A DNA stretch of 64,000 bases from an uncultured Desulfovibrio sp. (GTDB taxonomy: Bacteria > Desulfobacterota > Desulfovibrionia > Desulfovibrionales > Desulfovibrionaceae). Location of the stretch: positions 11,737 through 75,736 of the forward strand of contig CAKTDV010000012.1 of the NCBI GenBank assembly GCA_934546745.1, in the 5' to 3' direction. The position numbers and the translations under genes are program-made. Below the pieces are notes generated by a model. That model searched no databases. It saw only the letters and a list, made by a program, of their open reading frames with translations, and had not been told where the DNA came from. Positions within the stretch are counted from its first letter, which is position 1. The number at the start of each line of letters is the position of its first letter. This document shows, in pieces, positions 8,055 through 16,630 of the stretch.

Positions 8055-8345
8055 CTACACTCCCTCGAAGAACTCGATTTTAGCGCCTTCGGCCAGGGTC
8101 ACATACGCCTTTTTCCAGCCGGGCTTGCGGCCGATCACGCGACCCTGACGCTCCCGGTTGGAAGGAGCCTTGCGAACCACGTTGACCGCCTTCACTTCCA
8201 CATTGAACGCCTTCTCCACGGCCTGCTTGATTTCAAGCTTGTTGGCGCGGGGATGGACAAGGAAGGCCACCTGATTGGCGCCTTCTTTCACGAAGGTCGT
8301 CTTTTCGGTAATCAGGGGCTTCAAAAGCACTTGCGTAAATTCCAT
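8055..8345 (-). CDS. rplW: 50S ribosomal protein L23
   Basis: 96-aa L23 at the tunnel exit, docking site for trigger factor and SRP. It begins MEFTQVLLKPLITEKTTFVK and continues NQVAFLVHPRANKLEIKQAV, the family core. It is followed closely by rplB (4-bp gap). Confidence 0.97.
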   Translation of the reverse strand: MEFTQVLLKPLITEKTTFVKEGANQVAFLVHPRANKLEIKQAVEKAFNVEVKAVNVVRKAPSNRERQGRVIGRKPGWKKAYVTLAEGAKIEFFEGV

Positions 8346-8356
8346 CTCAGCCCCCT

Positions 8357-8980
8357 CTATCTGGCAAAGCGCGCTTCAACGGGCGCCACAGCGCCCTCAA
8401 GCAGCACCAGCTGCTTGTGACGCAGGATTTCCAACACGCTCAGCTGCGATGGCGTCGTCAGCGTCAGTCCCGGAATGTTGCGGGCGGAGCGGCACAGGGT
8501 TTCGTCCAGCTCGGGCGCGACGATGAGGGCCTTTGTCAGGCCCAGCGCTCCGGCCACTTTGGCAAAATGCCTCGTCTTGGCTTCGGGCAGCTCAATACCC
8601 TTGACCACCAGCAGCGTCTCCCCGGCAAGACGGCTGGAAAGAGCCATCTTCATGGCGAGGGCGCGCACCTTGCTGTTCACCTTGAAGCTGTAGTCGCGCG
8701 GCTGAGGGCCGAACACGATGGCGCCGCCACGCCACACGGGCGAACGGTTGGAACCGGCGCGGGCGCGGCCCGTGCCCTTCTGCTTCCAGGGTTTCACGCC
8801 GCCGCCGGAGACGAAGGCGCGTGTTTTTGCCTTATGGGTACCGGCGCGACGGGCGGCCATCTGGGCGCGTACCACAAGATTGAGGATTTCAGGACGAACC
8901 TCAACCTCGAACACGTCGGAGGCCAGCGTGATGTCGCCGCTTTCCTGCTTGTTCTGGTCGTATACTTTCACAGTAGCCAT
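8357..8980 (-). CDS. rplD: 50S ribosomal protein L4
   Basis: 207-aa L4, which lines the exit tunnel and in E. coli also regulates the S10 operon. It begins MATVKVYDQNKQESGDITLA. The tunnel-loop signature VKPWKQKGTGRARAGSNRSP is intact, as are the FGPQPRDYSFKVNSKVRALA motif and the C-terminal domain. No obvious macrolide-resistance change in the loop by eye. Confidence 0.97.
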   Translation of the reverse strand: MATVKVYDQNKQESGDITLASDVFEVEVRPEILNLVVRAQMAARRAGTHKAKTRAFVSGGGVKPWKQKGTGRARAGSNRSPVWRGGAIVFGPQPRDYSFKVNSKVRALAMKMALSSRLAGETLLVVKGIELPEAKTRHFAKVAGALGLTKALIVAPELDETLCRSARNIPGLTLTTPSQLSVLEILRHKQLVLLEGAVAPVEARFAR

Positions 8981-8990
8981 TGATGTTCCC

Positions 8991-9620
8991 CTACTGCTTG
9001 CGGATCAGCACGAGCCCGTTCTTGGGGCCGGGCACGGAGCCCTTGATCAGGATGACATTGTCCTCGGGGCGCACGTCCACAATCACGAGCCCCCGCTGGG
9101 TCACGGTCTCGTCGCCCCAGTGACCGGCCATCTTACGGCCCTTGAACACGTGCCCTGGGAAGGTGTTGTTCCCCACGGAGCCGTTGTTACGATGCACCTT
9201 TTCGCAGCCGTGCGTGTCCTTGGAGCCGGCAAAGTTCCAGCGGCGCATACGGCCCTGATAGCCCTTACCGATGCTTTTGCCGGTCACCTTCACCATGTCG
9301 CCGGCCGCGAACATTTCCACGGTCAGCCGCGCGCCGGCTTCCAGTTCAGGCGCGCCCTCAAGGCGAATTTCGCGCAGGCGGCGGAACAGCCCCGTACCCG
9401 CCTTGGCGAAATGGCCCCTCATGGCCTTGCCTACGTGCTTTTCCTTGCCTTCGACGAAGGCGATCTGCAATGCGTTATAGCCGTCTTTCTCGACGGTCTT
9501 CACCTGGGTGACGGGGCAGGGCCCGGCCTGAACCACCGTGACGGGCACAGACGCGCCGTCGCCGGCAAAAATGCGGGTCATGCCAAGCTTGCGACCCAAG
9601 ATTCCCATTTTTTCAGCCAT
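8991..9620 (-). CDS. rplC: 50S ribosomal protein L3
   Basis: 209-aa L3, an early 50S assembly protein. It starts MAEKMGILGRKLGMTRIFAG and contains the family signature KGYQGRMRRWNFAGSKDTHG with GNNTFPGHVFKGRKMAGHWG. It is the second gene of the cluster, 12 bp after rpsJ. Confidence 0.97.
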   Translation of the reverse strand: MAEKMGILGRKLGMTRIFAGDGASVPVTVVQAGPCPVTQVKTVEKDGYNALQIAFVEGKEKHVGKAMRGHFAKAGTGLFRRLREIRLEGAPELEAGARLTVEMFAAGDMVKVTGKSIGKGYQGRMRRWNFAGSKDTHGCEKVHRNNGSVGNNTFPGHVFKGRKMAGHWGDETVTQRGLVIVDVRPEDNVILIKGSVPGPKNGLVLIRKQ

Positions 9621-9632
9621 GACTGCCTCTCA

Positions 9633-9950
9633 CTAGAGCTTGATTTCCACATCAACACCGGCGGGCAAGGAAAGCTTGCCGAGCGCGTCGACGGTCTGCT
9701 GCGTGGGTTCAAGAATATCCATAAGCCGCTTGTGAATACGCATTTCAAACTGCTCGCGGGACTTCTTGTCCACATGCACGGAGCGCTGAATGGTGTATTT
9801 GCGAATGTTGGTGGGCAGGGGAATGGGCCCCGCCACGCCGGCGCCGGTATTGCGCGCCGTGTCCACGATTTCCGCAACCGCCTTGTCGAGGATGCGGTAA
9901 TCGTAGGCCTTGAGCTTGATCCGAATGCGATCACTGCTAACTGTCGTCAT
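9633..9950 (-). CDS. rpsJ: 30S ribosomal protein S10
   Basis: 105-aa S10 (NusE), a 30S head protein and a partner of NusB in antitermination. Start ATG 9950 gives MTTVSSDRIRIKLKAYDYRI, with AGTAGG upstream; longer in-frame readings extend into sequence without coding character. The signature AGPIPLPTNIRKYTIQRSVH is present. First gene of the cluster: no tuf or fusA precedes it here. Confidence 0.97.
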   Translation of the reverse strand: MTTVSSDRIRIKLKAYDYRILDKAVAEIVDTARNTGAGVAGPIPLPTNIRKYTIQRSVHVDKKSREQFEMRIHKRLMDILEPTQQTVDALGKLSLPAGVDVEIKL

Positions 9951-10514
9951 CTTGCCTACTCCGTTTGGATAACATCCCGCGCCTGTTGGGGCGACGCGGG
10001 TTCCTTGGCTGCATTTTCGAATCGCGGGACGATTCGCAACGCGCGTTATGGCGGACCATACGACCCGAAGGCCGCCGCCCCATGATGGGGCCGGAAGGGG
10101 CAAAGAGAGTGACTGGTGCGCCTGAACGTGGCGCGTCGTGGACATCCTGAAAACAGGATACGGAGAATGGGGCGGAAACGCCGCATCACTTCCGTGACGC
10201 GCCCGGCGCTTCCTGAAGGCCGCCGCGGAAGGCGACAGCCAGAGGGAACGCAGGATCACCAAATCGGGGTTTGCCCCCGCACCTTACAGCCCCGGGTCGT
10301 TCGCACAGCGGACGGGATCCGTCAACGGGCTGGAACGGCTCGACAATGTATCGGCATCTGGTAACGCCTGCACATGTCAAATCCCGCAGCCGCCACACAG
10401 AAAAATGCGTGCGGCTTCGGGCGCACAGGGCAGATTATGCCTGCCCTTCCCTGCCGTCCAGGGAGGTTCTTCCAAGAAGAACTCCGCCCTGTGTACCCGA
10501 AGGGCCGCCGGACG
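9951..10514. other. 564-bp non-coding leader region between ftsY and rpsJ
   Basis: No convincing gene on either strand. On the minus strand the region must hold the S10 operon promoter and leader. Visible structures are an inverted repeat (CCCGCG/CGCGGG, 9976-10000) just upstream of rpsJ, an ATCCTG/CAGGAT hairpin at 10144-10159 and a 7-bp hairpin at 10466-10482. A TTGACA on the minus strand (10380-10375) has no well-spaced -10 box. I could not identify the real start site or an L4-type leader by eye. Confidence 0.5.
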
Positions 10515-12425
10515 TCAAGATTTTTTTTCGCCCAGCAGGGCGCGCGCGTAATCGTCGCCATTGAAGGGGCGCAGATCCTCCAGCTTTTCGCCAAACCCCA
10601 TATACGTTATGGGCAAATGCTCCTGCATGGCCACGGCAATGGCCACACCACCCTTGGCCGTCCCGTCCATCTTGGTCAGAATCAGCTCGTCCACGCCCGC
10701 GGCCTCTTTGAAAAGCTTCGCCTGGGACAGCGCGTTCTGGCCGGTGGTGGCGTCCAGCGCCAGCACGGTGCGGTGAGGCGCGCCGGGATGCTTTTTGCCG
10801 AGGACGGCGCGGATCTTGGCCAGCTCCTCCATGAGATTGTGTTTGGTCTGCAGGCGTCCGGCGGTGTCCACAAAAAGAATGTCCACCTGCTCGGCCAGAG
10901 CGCGATCCATGGCCTCGAAGGCCACGGACGCCGGATCAGAACCGGCGGGGCGCGCATGGAACAGCGCTCCCACGCGATCCGCCCAGACCTGGAGCTGCTC
11001 AATGGCGGCGGCGCGAAAGGTGTCCGCCGCCGCGATCATAACCTTCCTGCCCTGCATGCGCGCACGGTAGGCCAGCTTGGCGATGGTCGTGGTCTTGCCC
11101 ACGCCGTTGACGCCGATGAAGAGGACGACCTCCGGCGGCGTGAAGGTGGCAATACGGCGCGGCACACGAAAAATCTCCTCGATCTCGTCCCGCAGCACGG
11201 CGCGCAGGGCGTCCGCCCGCACGATGCCGCTGGCGGCGGCGCGACGGCGCAGGCGCTCCACCAGCGTCATGGAGGCATCGTACCCCAGGTCCGCCATGAT
11301 GAACAGCTCTTCCAGTTCTTCCCAGAAGGCATCCGTCAGTTCCCCATGTCCGCTGAAAACGGCGTTGAGCTGACGGGAAAGCTGCTCGCGGGTGCGGGCA
11401 AGGCCGTCGCTCATCTTGAGGAAGAGGCGGTTGCGCTCGTCCTCCTCATCCTCCATGTCAAGCGCCAGCGCCAGCCGGTATTGCAGCTCGGAGCGGAATT
11501 CCTCCAGACGGTGATACTCCATGCGTTCCAGCCAGCGGGCGAAGTCGTCCACAAAGGCCTCCGCCTCTCCTTCGGGAACATCCAGCGAACGCAACAGGAA
11601 ATGCAGACGCCGCCACAGTTCGCCACCGGCCTCATCCACACCGTCAAGGACGATGCCAAGCCAGACGGAAAGCCGGGGCTCGGCCTCACGCAGACGCAGG
11701 GTCATGGCGGCGGCGTCCGCGAGGGTGGTCGCCCCATCTCCGGCGTCAGCGGCAGCGGGGGAGGCGTGGCGAGAGTCTTCCGCTTCCTCGCGATCGCCGC
11801 CGAACAGCGAGGCAAACCAGCCCTTCTTCCGGCGCGGTCCCTCCTCTGCCGCACGTTCGGGAACGCTTTCGGACTCTCCGGGCACAGCGCCTTCCTCCCG
11901 TTGCGCAATCCCGGCGGACGCCGTTTCCGGCGCGGCTTCCTCCACGGTTTCCGGCGCGGCGGCCTCTTCGGTTTCCCTCGCTTCCGGAGAGACATCTGGC
12001 GCGGCTTCGCCGGTTTCCATCACCGTTTCAGGCGCGGAGGTTTCCGCCGCGCTTTCAGCGCCTGTTTCCGACGTATTTTTGGACTCACGTCCAGAAACGG
12101 TTTCGAGGGCGGCAGTCACGTCCGCCTCCGGATGGACAGGCGCGGGAGCCGCCGTTTCCGGCGCGGCCTCCTCCAACACGGATTCCGGCACGGATTCCGC
12201 CATTGGCTCAGGAAGGGCTTCCGCGACGGTTCCCAGCTCTTCCGCTTCCCGCGCATCCTCCCCAGCTTCGGACGCCGCCGTCTCTTCACATTCCTTCGTC
12301 TCCGGCGCGATACCAGCGGGTTCCGACACGGATTCCGCCACAGCTTCGGACGCGGTAGGCCGCGCGCCCTGTTCTTCCGGCGTTTCCGCCCCCATCCACT
12401 TCTTGAATCTGGAAAAGAACCCCAT
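10515..12425 (-). CDS. ftsY: Signal recognition particle receptor FtsY
   Basis: 636-aa SRP receptor GTPase that brings ribosome-nascent chain complexes to SecYEG. The N-terminal ~310 residues are a long acidic, Ala/Glu-rich and probably disordered A domain made of short imperfect repeats. The NG domain follows, with P-loop GVNGVGKTTTIAKLAYR, G2/G3 DTFRAAAIEQL and DTAGRLQTKHNLMEEL, and G4/G5 LTKMDGTAKGGVAIAV. GAAGGAGG precedes ATG 12425. Much longer than the E. coli protein (about 497 aa) because of the acidic arm. Last gene of a queF-murJ-orf-ftsY run on this strand. Confidence 0.96.
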   Translation of the reverse strand: MGFFSRFKKWMGAETPEEQGARPTASEAVAESVSEPAGIAPETKECEETAASEAGEDAREAEELGTVAEALPEPMAESVPESVLEEAAPETAAPAPVHPEADVTAALETVSGRESKNTSETGAESAAETSAPETVMETGEAAPDVSPEARETEEAAAPETVEEAAPETASAGIAQREEGAVPGESESVPERAAEEGPRRKKGWFASLFGGDREEAEDSRHASPAAADAGDGATTLADAAAMTLRLREAEPRLSVWLGIVLDGVDEAGGELWRRLHFLLRSLDVPEGEAEAFVDDFARWLERMEYHRLEEFRSELQYRLALALDMEDEEDERNRLFLKMSDGLARTREQLSRQLNAVFSGHGELTDAFWEELEELFIMADLGYDASMTLVERLRRRAAASGIVRADALRAVLRDEIEEIFRVPRRIATFTPPEVVLFIGVNGVGKTTTIAKLAYRARMQGRKVMIAAADTFRAAAIEQLQVWADRVGALFHARPAGSDPASVAFEAMDRALAEQVDILFVDTAGRLQTKHNLMEELAKIRAVLGKKHPGAPHRTVLALDATTGQNALSQAKLFKEAAGVDELILTKMDGTAKGGVAIAVAMQEHLPITYMGFGEKLEDLRPFNGDDYARALLGEKKS

Positions 12426-12468
12426 GCGGCCTCCTTCAGGCGTGTTGCGTCATTTGCTGGCCGGGGCA

Positions 12469-13452
12469 TCAGCCCAGAGCCGCCAAAACGTCGTCCAAGG
12501 CCCGCGCGCAGCCTTCCACGGCCAGCGCGGGCGTCTCACAGTGTGGATCGTTCAGGGCGCGTTGCATGGCCGATGCCGCCTCCATCAGCGTCGCCGCGCC
12601 CAGACAGGGCGCGGCCACTTCCAGCAGGCGTCCGAGATGCGACAGCTCCGCCACGGCACCCCTGGCGAACAGGCGTCCCATAAGGGCGGGCGCTTCCAGA
12701 AAGGTCTGGCGGAACAGACCCGCCGTGATGTGGACGGCTTCGCTGTGGACCTCCATGTAGCGACGCCCCTTCTCAAGGTCAACGACCTCCGGCGCGGGCG
12801 GGGAAGGCGGCAGGGCGGGCGCGCCCTCACGGGCCAGCTCCCCGGCGCTCAGATGCGTATCGCGCGCCTCTTCCGGCCGCAGGCCCTGCCAGCGTTCCCG
12901 GAGAAAACGGGACAGGCGCGCCAGATCGCCGTACCGGCGCAGCGTCCAGAGCAGCAGGACGGAAAAAAACAGGGCGTTCAAAGCAAAACGCACGGCTTCC
13001 GCGCGCACGGCCAGCGCGCATTCCTCTCTGGTCAGACGGCGGGACATATAGATTTCCACACTGCCTACGGGGCGGCCCTCTTCCTTGATCTGGCTCATGC
13101 CCTGCACGGTCTCTTCCATGATTTCGCCGTCCCAGGGCACGGGCTCCCACTGATGGTTGCGCCGCATGCCGGCCTGGGCCCCCTGCGCCGCCTGCACGCG
13201 AACGCCGTAAACGCGATCGTCGTCCATGGCCACATCGACAGCCACCAGCGCCGCCGCCGCTCCGGGGCTTCCGCCTGAGAGGGAAAGCAGCCCCGCGACG
13301 CGCGCCGCCGCGCGCCCGGCCTCGCTCAGCAGGCGGGCTTCCGCGTCCGTCCGGTACTGCCAGATGGCCCACAGCCCCTGACCCGCCATCAGCAGCATGG
13401 CGCAAAGCCATATTCCCAACACCATCCAGCGACGTTGCTGCCGTCGTTCCAT
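12469..13452 (-). CDS. Membrane protein with two transmembrane segments and Hpt-like C-terminal region
   Basis: 327 aa, not assigned to a named family. There is an N-terminal transmembrane segment (about 8-30), an extracytoplasmic stretch of about 115 residues, a second membrane segment (about 150-172), then a cytoplasmic linker rich in Pro. The C-terminal helical region (ELSHLGRLLEVAAPC, LMEAASAMQRAL) recalls a histidine-phosphotransfer bundle, but the usual H-x-L-K-G motif is not present. The topology resembles a sensor. It lies between murJ and ftsY, 43 bp upstream of ftsY. Could be a regulatory or scaffold protein; function unknown. Confidence 0.8.
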   Translation of the reverse strand: MERRQQRRWMVLGIWLCAMLLMAGQGLWAIWQYRTDAEARLLSEAGRAAARVAGLLSLSGGSPGAAAALVAVDVAMDDDRVYGVRVQAAQGAQAGMRRNHQWEPVPWDGEIMEETVQGMSQIKEEGRPVGSVEIYMSRRLTREECALAVRAEAVRFALNALFFSVLLLWTLRRYGDLARLSRFLRERWQGLRPEEARDTHLSAGELAREGAPALPPSPPAPEVVDLEKGRRYMEVHSEAVHITAGLFRQTFLEAPALMGRLFARGAVAELSHLGRLLEVAAPCLGAATLMEAASAMQRALNDPHCETPALAVEGCARALDDVLAALG

Positions 13453-13510
13453 ATATTGTCACTCCGTTGGCGGAACAGGCCGCCCTCTCCGCGTTCGTCT
13501 TTTCCTCTGC

Positions 13511-15091
13511 CTACCGCCACAGAATACGCCACACGGCCAGCGCGGCGGCATCACGCAGAAGAAGGAGCGCCGCCGCCCATGCGCCCGCGCCCGCGGCGCA
13601 GGCCAGCGTCAGAACCAACGCCCGGAAGAGTCCGCCCGTCACGGGAACAGGCGGACAGACCAGCGCCCCCCAGGCCGCAAGCCCGGCCGCCGCCGCCGCA
13701 ATGCAGGCACGCGCCATGTCCGCCGCGCATACCGGCCGATCCCAAGGCTGGCCGCAACGCAGACGACGGCGCCGGAGCGCCTTCCAGAGAAAAAGCGCAT
13801 GGGCCACCATACCGGCGCTCACGGCCAGCGCCGGAGCGCCCGCCTCCAGCGGCGGGGGCAGGACATGGATCAGGACAATGCCCGTTGCCACCGTGACGGC
13901 GACGGCCCCCAAGGCGCCCCCCGCCGCGGCGCGCCACGCTCCCGCCGCCGTACAGGCGGCCAGCAGCGGGCGGGCGGCGGCGCAGGCGGGAAGGCCCGGC
14001 AGGGAACCCCAGAGGGCCATCACGCAGGCCCGCGCGGCTTCGTCATCAAATGCGCCGTGCCCCAGCAGCAGCGCCACCAGTTCCGGCCCCACAGCCGCCA
14101 GCCCGGCGGCTGCGGCAAGGCTGAAAGGAATGGCAAGACGCAGGGCCGCGCCGATCTGCGCGTCAAAGCCCGCCCAGTCTCCCGACGCCGCCAGCCGGCT
14201 CAGGCTGGGCAGGCCGGCCATGCCCAGACACACGCCCACAACGCCCAACGGCACTTCCATGAGACGTTCCGCATAGTACAGGGCGGCCACGCTGCCGGGC
14301 GTCCCCAACGAGGCCAGCGTCATGGCCGCCAGCGCCGCCAGCTGCGGCGCGGCCGCGCCCAGAATCCCCGGAGGCAGACGCCGCAGGCAGGCCGACGCCA
14401 CACTCCCCACACGCCGCCCGTCCGCGGGACGGCAGGGTGGCGATCCGGCGAAGAGACGGCGCGCGGCCAGCGCCTGCACAAGCCACTGCACAAGGCCAGC
14501 GCAGGTCAGGCCAACGGCCAGCAGCACGGCGGCATCGCCCAGCCCCAGCGCCGCGGCGGCGGCAAAGAGCAACAGTACGCCATTGAAAACCAGTGGGGAG
14601 ACGGCGGGCCAGAAAAACGCACCCCCGCTGTGGAGAACGGCCATGCTGACGGCCGCCATGATGGCGAAATCGGCATAGGGCAGACACAGGCGGAAGAGCG
14701 GGGAGGCCAGCTCCTTTCCCTCCGGGCTGAGCCCAGGCGCAAGGATATCCAGCAGCCAGGGCGAGGCCAGCCAGCCAGCCGCCAGCAGCAGCGCCAGCAG
14801 CCCGCCAAGGCGTACCGCCACCGCGCGGGCCAGTTCCCCGCCCGCGCCGGGACGGACACGATCCCGCCGGACGAAGGCCGCCGTCAGCGTCATGGACAGC
14901 GATCCCTCGGCCAGCAGGCGGCGCAACAGATGCGGCACACGCATGGCGGCCACCAGCGCGTCGGCGACGGGGCCGCCGCCCAGCAGCCAAGCCATGGCCA
15001 TGTCCCGCGCCAGCCCCATCAGCCGTGACAGAACCGTGCATCCTCCCAGAAAGAGGCTGGCGCGCGCCAGCGATGGGCCCCGCGGCGGCAT
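13511..15091 (-). CDS. murJ: Lipid II flippase MurJ
   Basis: 526-aa MOP-superfamily flippase that moves lipid II across the inner membrane for peptidoglycan synthesis. The N terminus LSRLMGLARDMAMAWLLGGG matches the MurJ start (SRxxGxxRDxxxAxxxG). Further matches are DALVAAMRVPHLLRRLLAEG and SLSMTLTAAFVRR, then a series of about 13-14 hydrophobic segments across the whole length. ERLMEVPLGVVGVCLGMAGLP is the mid-protein signature. queF stops 12 bp upstream. Confidence 0.95.
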   Translation of the reverse strand: MPPRGPSLARASLFLGGCTVLSRLMGLARDMAMAWLLGGGPVADALVAAMRVPHLLRRLLAEGSLSMTLTAAFVRRDRVRPGAGGELARAVAVRLGGLLALLLAAGWLASPWLLDILAPGLSPEGKELASPLFRLCLPYADFAIMAAVSMAVLHSGGAFFWPAVSPLVFNGVLLLFAAAAALGLGDAAVLLAVGLTCAGLVQWLVQALAARRLFAGSPPCRPADGRRVGSVASACLRRLPPGILGAAAPQLAALAAMTLASLGTPGSVAALYYAERLMEVPLGVVGVCLGMAGLPSLSRLAASGDWAGFDAQIGAALRLAIPFSLAAAAGLAAVGPELVALLLGHGAFDDEAARACVMALWGSLPGLPACAAARPLLAACTAAGAWRAAAGGALGAVAVTVATGIVLIHVLPPPLEAGAPALAVSAGMVAHALFLWKALRRRRLRCGQPWDRPVCAADMARACIAAAAAGLAAWGALVCPPVPVTGGLFRALVLTLACAAGAGAWAAALLLLRDAAALAVWRILWR

Positions 15092-15103
15092 GGCATCTTC
15101 CCG

Positions 15104-15604
15104 CTACGGGCGGTGAGGGTCGGCCTCGGCGCGCCAGGCGGCCACGGCGGCGCGCACACGGACGTCCTGTTCCTCGGGCATGGCCTTGAATTCCTCGGCA
15201 AAGACATGGATGCGCGTTCCACCACGCGGCGCGAACAGCCCCTTGACACGGCACCAGCACGGATCGAGCAGGGCCAGCATATCCTCCAGAACCGTATTGG
15301 CGATAGTCTCCATGAAGGACTGATGATTGCGGAAGGCGAACATATAGAGCTTGAAGCTCTTGGATTCCACGCACAGCCGGTCGGGAACGTATTCCAGCGA
15401 AATACAGCCCATATCCGGCTGCCCCGTCACCGGGCACAGGGAAGTAAATTCGGGAAAGCTGATGCTGATCACATAGGGGCGCTTCGGATAGCAGTTGGGG
15501 AAGGCTTCCAGCAGCTCCACGGAAGGTCCGCCGGAGGGACTCGGCATCTTGCCGGTTCCGAGCGTGCGCAGCATGGCGGTCTGATCCTGACTACGGGTGG
15601 TCAT
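15104..15604 (-). CDS. queF: NADPH-dependent 7-cyano-7-deazaguanine reductase (preQ0 reductase)
   Basis: 166-aa QueF converts preQ0 to preQ1 in queuosine biosynthesis. It is the short, single-domain type. The catalytic cysteine is in EFTSLCPVTGQPD, and the NADPH/substrate signature is ESKSFKLYMFAFRNHQSFME. Start ATG 15604 is chosen over an in-frame start 54 bp upstream because AAGGA lies 6 nt before it and the product begins MTTRSQDQTAMLRTLG. The queD and queE genes of the same pathway lie 17 kb away in this window. Confidence 0.96.
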   Translation of the reverse strand: MTTRSQDQTAMLRTLGTGKMPSPSGGPSVELLEAFPNCYPKRPYVISISFPEFTSLCPVTGQPDMGCISLEYVPDRLCVESKSFKLYMFAFRNHQSFMETIANTVLEDMLALLDPCWCRVKGLFAPRGGTRIHVFAEEFKAMPEEQDVRVRAAVAAWRAEADPHRP

Positions 15605-15720
15605 ACGTATCCTTACGGTAGAATATCTCAATTTCAAACGTGACGCCGCCCGCGCCACGGGCCGGGAAAAGGGCGCGTTTGTTCCGCAGGAAGGGAAAAC
15701 GGCGGCGTCTCCTCTCCGAC

Positions 15721-15749
15721 TTGTAACGCAAAGCCATACGGGCTACAAT
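15721..15749 (+). promoter_or_regulatory. Probable promoter for mogA-mqnP-darP
   Basis: TTGTAA (15721-15726), a 17-bp spacer and TACAAT (15744-15749). Predicted start is about 100 nt before the mogA GTG. The opposite strand reads TTGTAG, then TTACAA or TACAAG, so an overlapping divergent promoter for queF is possible. Confidence 0.6.
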
Positions 15750-15855
15750 AGGCCCCATCCGTGCGGAATGCCCCTCCCCCAACCTGTGGGCCATCCCGCC
15801 CGCACCGCGGCGGCACGGGTTTTTCCGCGCCGCTTTTTCACCGGAGGAAACGCCT

Positions 15856-16626
15856 GTGCCGCACTGCCTTCTGAGCGCCGCCTCGGCGGGCGATACGCGA
15901 CCCCTGATCCCGGAGACCTTTCGCGGGGCCGGTATGCCGCATCACCGTATGGCTTCCGGCCCTCTCCCCACGTTGCCCGCGGGTACGGGGCTCTTTGACA
16001 ATGACGGCACGGAACGGCTGCGCGTCACTGGACGCGTCTGGCTGCCGGGCACGCCCCATGCCCTTCCCTGCCCGCTGCTGACGGCCCTTGACACCCTTCC
16101 GGCGGGCGAGACGCGGCTTCACACCCGCAAGAAAGGGCGCAGCCTTGCCTGGATCACACTGTCGGATAAGGGATCGCGGGGCTTGCGCGACGACGCCAGC
16201 GGCCCGGCCATAGCGACCGCGGTAGGCGAAGCCCTGCCCCTGTGCCATGCCCAGGGCTTTCTTCTGCCAGACGACGCCCCCTCCCTGCGGGCCCTGCTGC
16301 TGGAACTGGCGCTGGGGCAACACTACGATCTCATCTGCACCAGCGGTGGCACGGGCGTAGGCCCGCGCGACGTCACGCCACAGGCCGTCGCCCCCCTGCT
16401 GGACAGCGAACTGCCCGGCTTTGCCACGGCCATGATGCTGGAAAGCCTGAAAAAGACGCCGCACGCCGCCATTTCCCGCGCCGTCTGCGGGATCATCGGC
16501 CAGAGTCTCGTCATCACCCTGCCGGGGAGCCGCAAGGCGGTCCTGGAAAATCTCGCCGCCGTGCTGCCTGCCCTGCCGCACGCGCTGGACAAACTTCACG
16601 GCGATCCCGCCGATTGCGGAGGTTAG
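15856..16626 (+). CDS. mogA: Molybdopterin adenylyltransferase (MogA/MoaB family) with N-terminal extension
   Basis: 256 aa. The C-terminal ~165 residues form a MoCF-binding domain: LAWITLSDKGSRG, the TSGGTGVGPRDVTPQA molybdopterin-binding signature, and GQSLVITLPGSRKAVLENLA. The enzyme adenylylates molybdopterin before molybdenum insertion. About 85 N-terminal residues precede the domain (FDNDGTERLRVTGRVWLPG); E. coli MogA lacks them and I do not recognise their fold. The start is GTG 15856, chosen because GGAGG lies 9 nt upstream. mqnP follows after 4 bp. Confidence 0.9.
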   Translation: MPHCLLSAASAGDTRPLIPETFRGAGMPHHRMASGPLPTLPAGTGLFDNDGTERLRVTGRVWLPGTPHALPCPLLTALDTLPAGETRLHTRKKGRSLAWITLSDKGSRGLRDDASGPAIATAVGEALPLCHAQGFLLPDDAPSLRALLLELALGQHYDLICTSGGTGVGPRDVTPQAVAPLLDSELPGFATAMMLESLKKTPHAAISRAVCGIIGQSLVITLPGSRKAVLENLAAVLPALPHALDKLHGDPADCGG

Positions 16627-16630
16627 TCAC

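Noticed and set aside
5918..8083. 721-codon plus-strand frame over rpsC, rplV, rpsS and rplB
   Set aside because: It is antisense to well-conserved ribosomal genes and has a His/Gly-rich composition typical of shadow frames.
10374..10379. TTGACA in the rpsJ-ftsY interval as the S10 operon promoter
   Set aside because: No -10 hexamer at 16-18 bp; TACATT is 24 bp away.
15605..15720. preQ1 riboswitch before queF
   Set aside because: No clear stem-loop followed by an A-rich pseudoknot strand could be traced.
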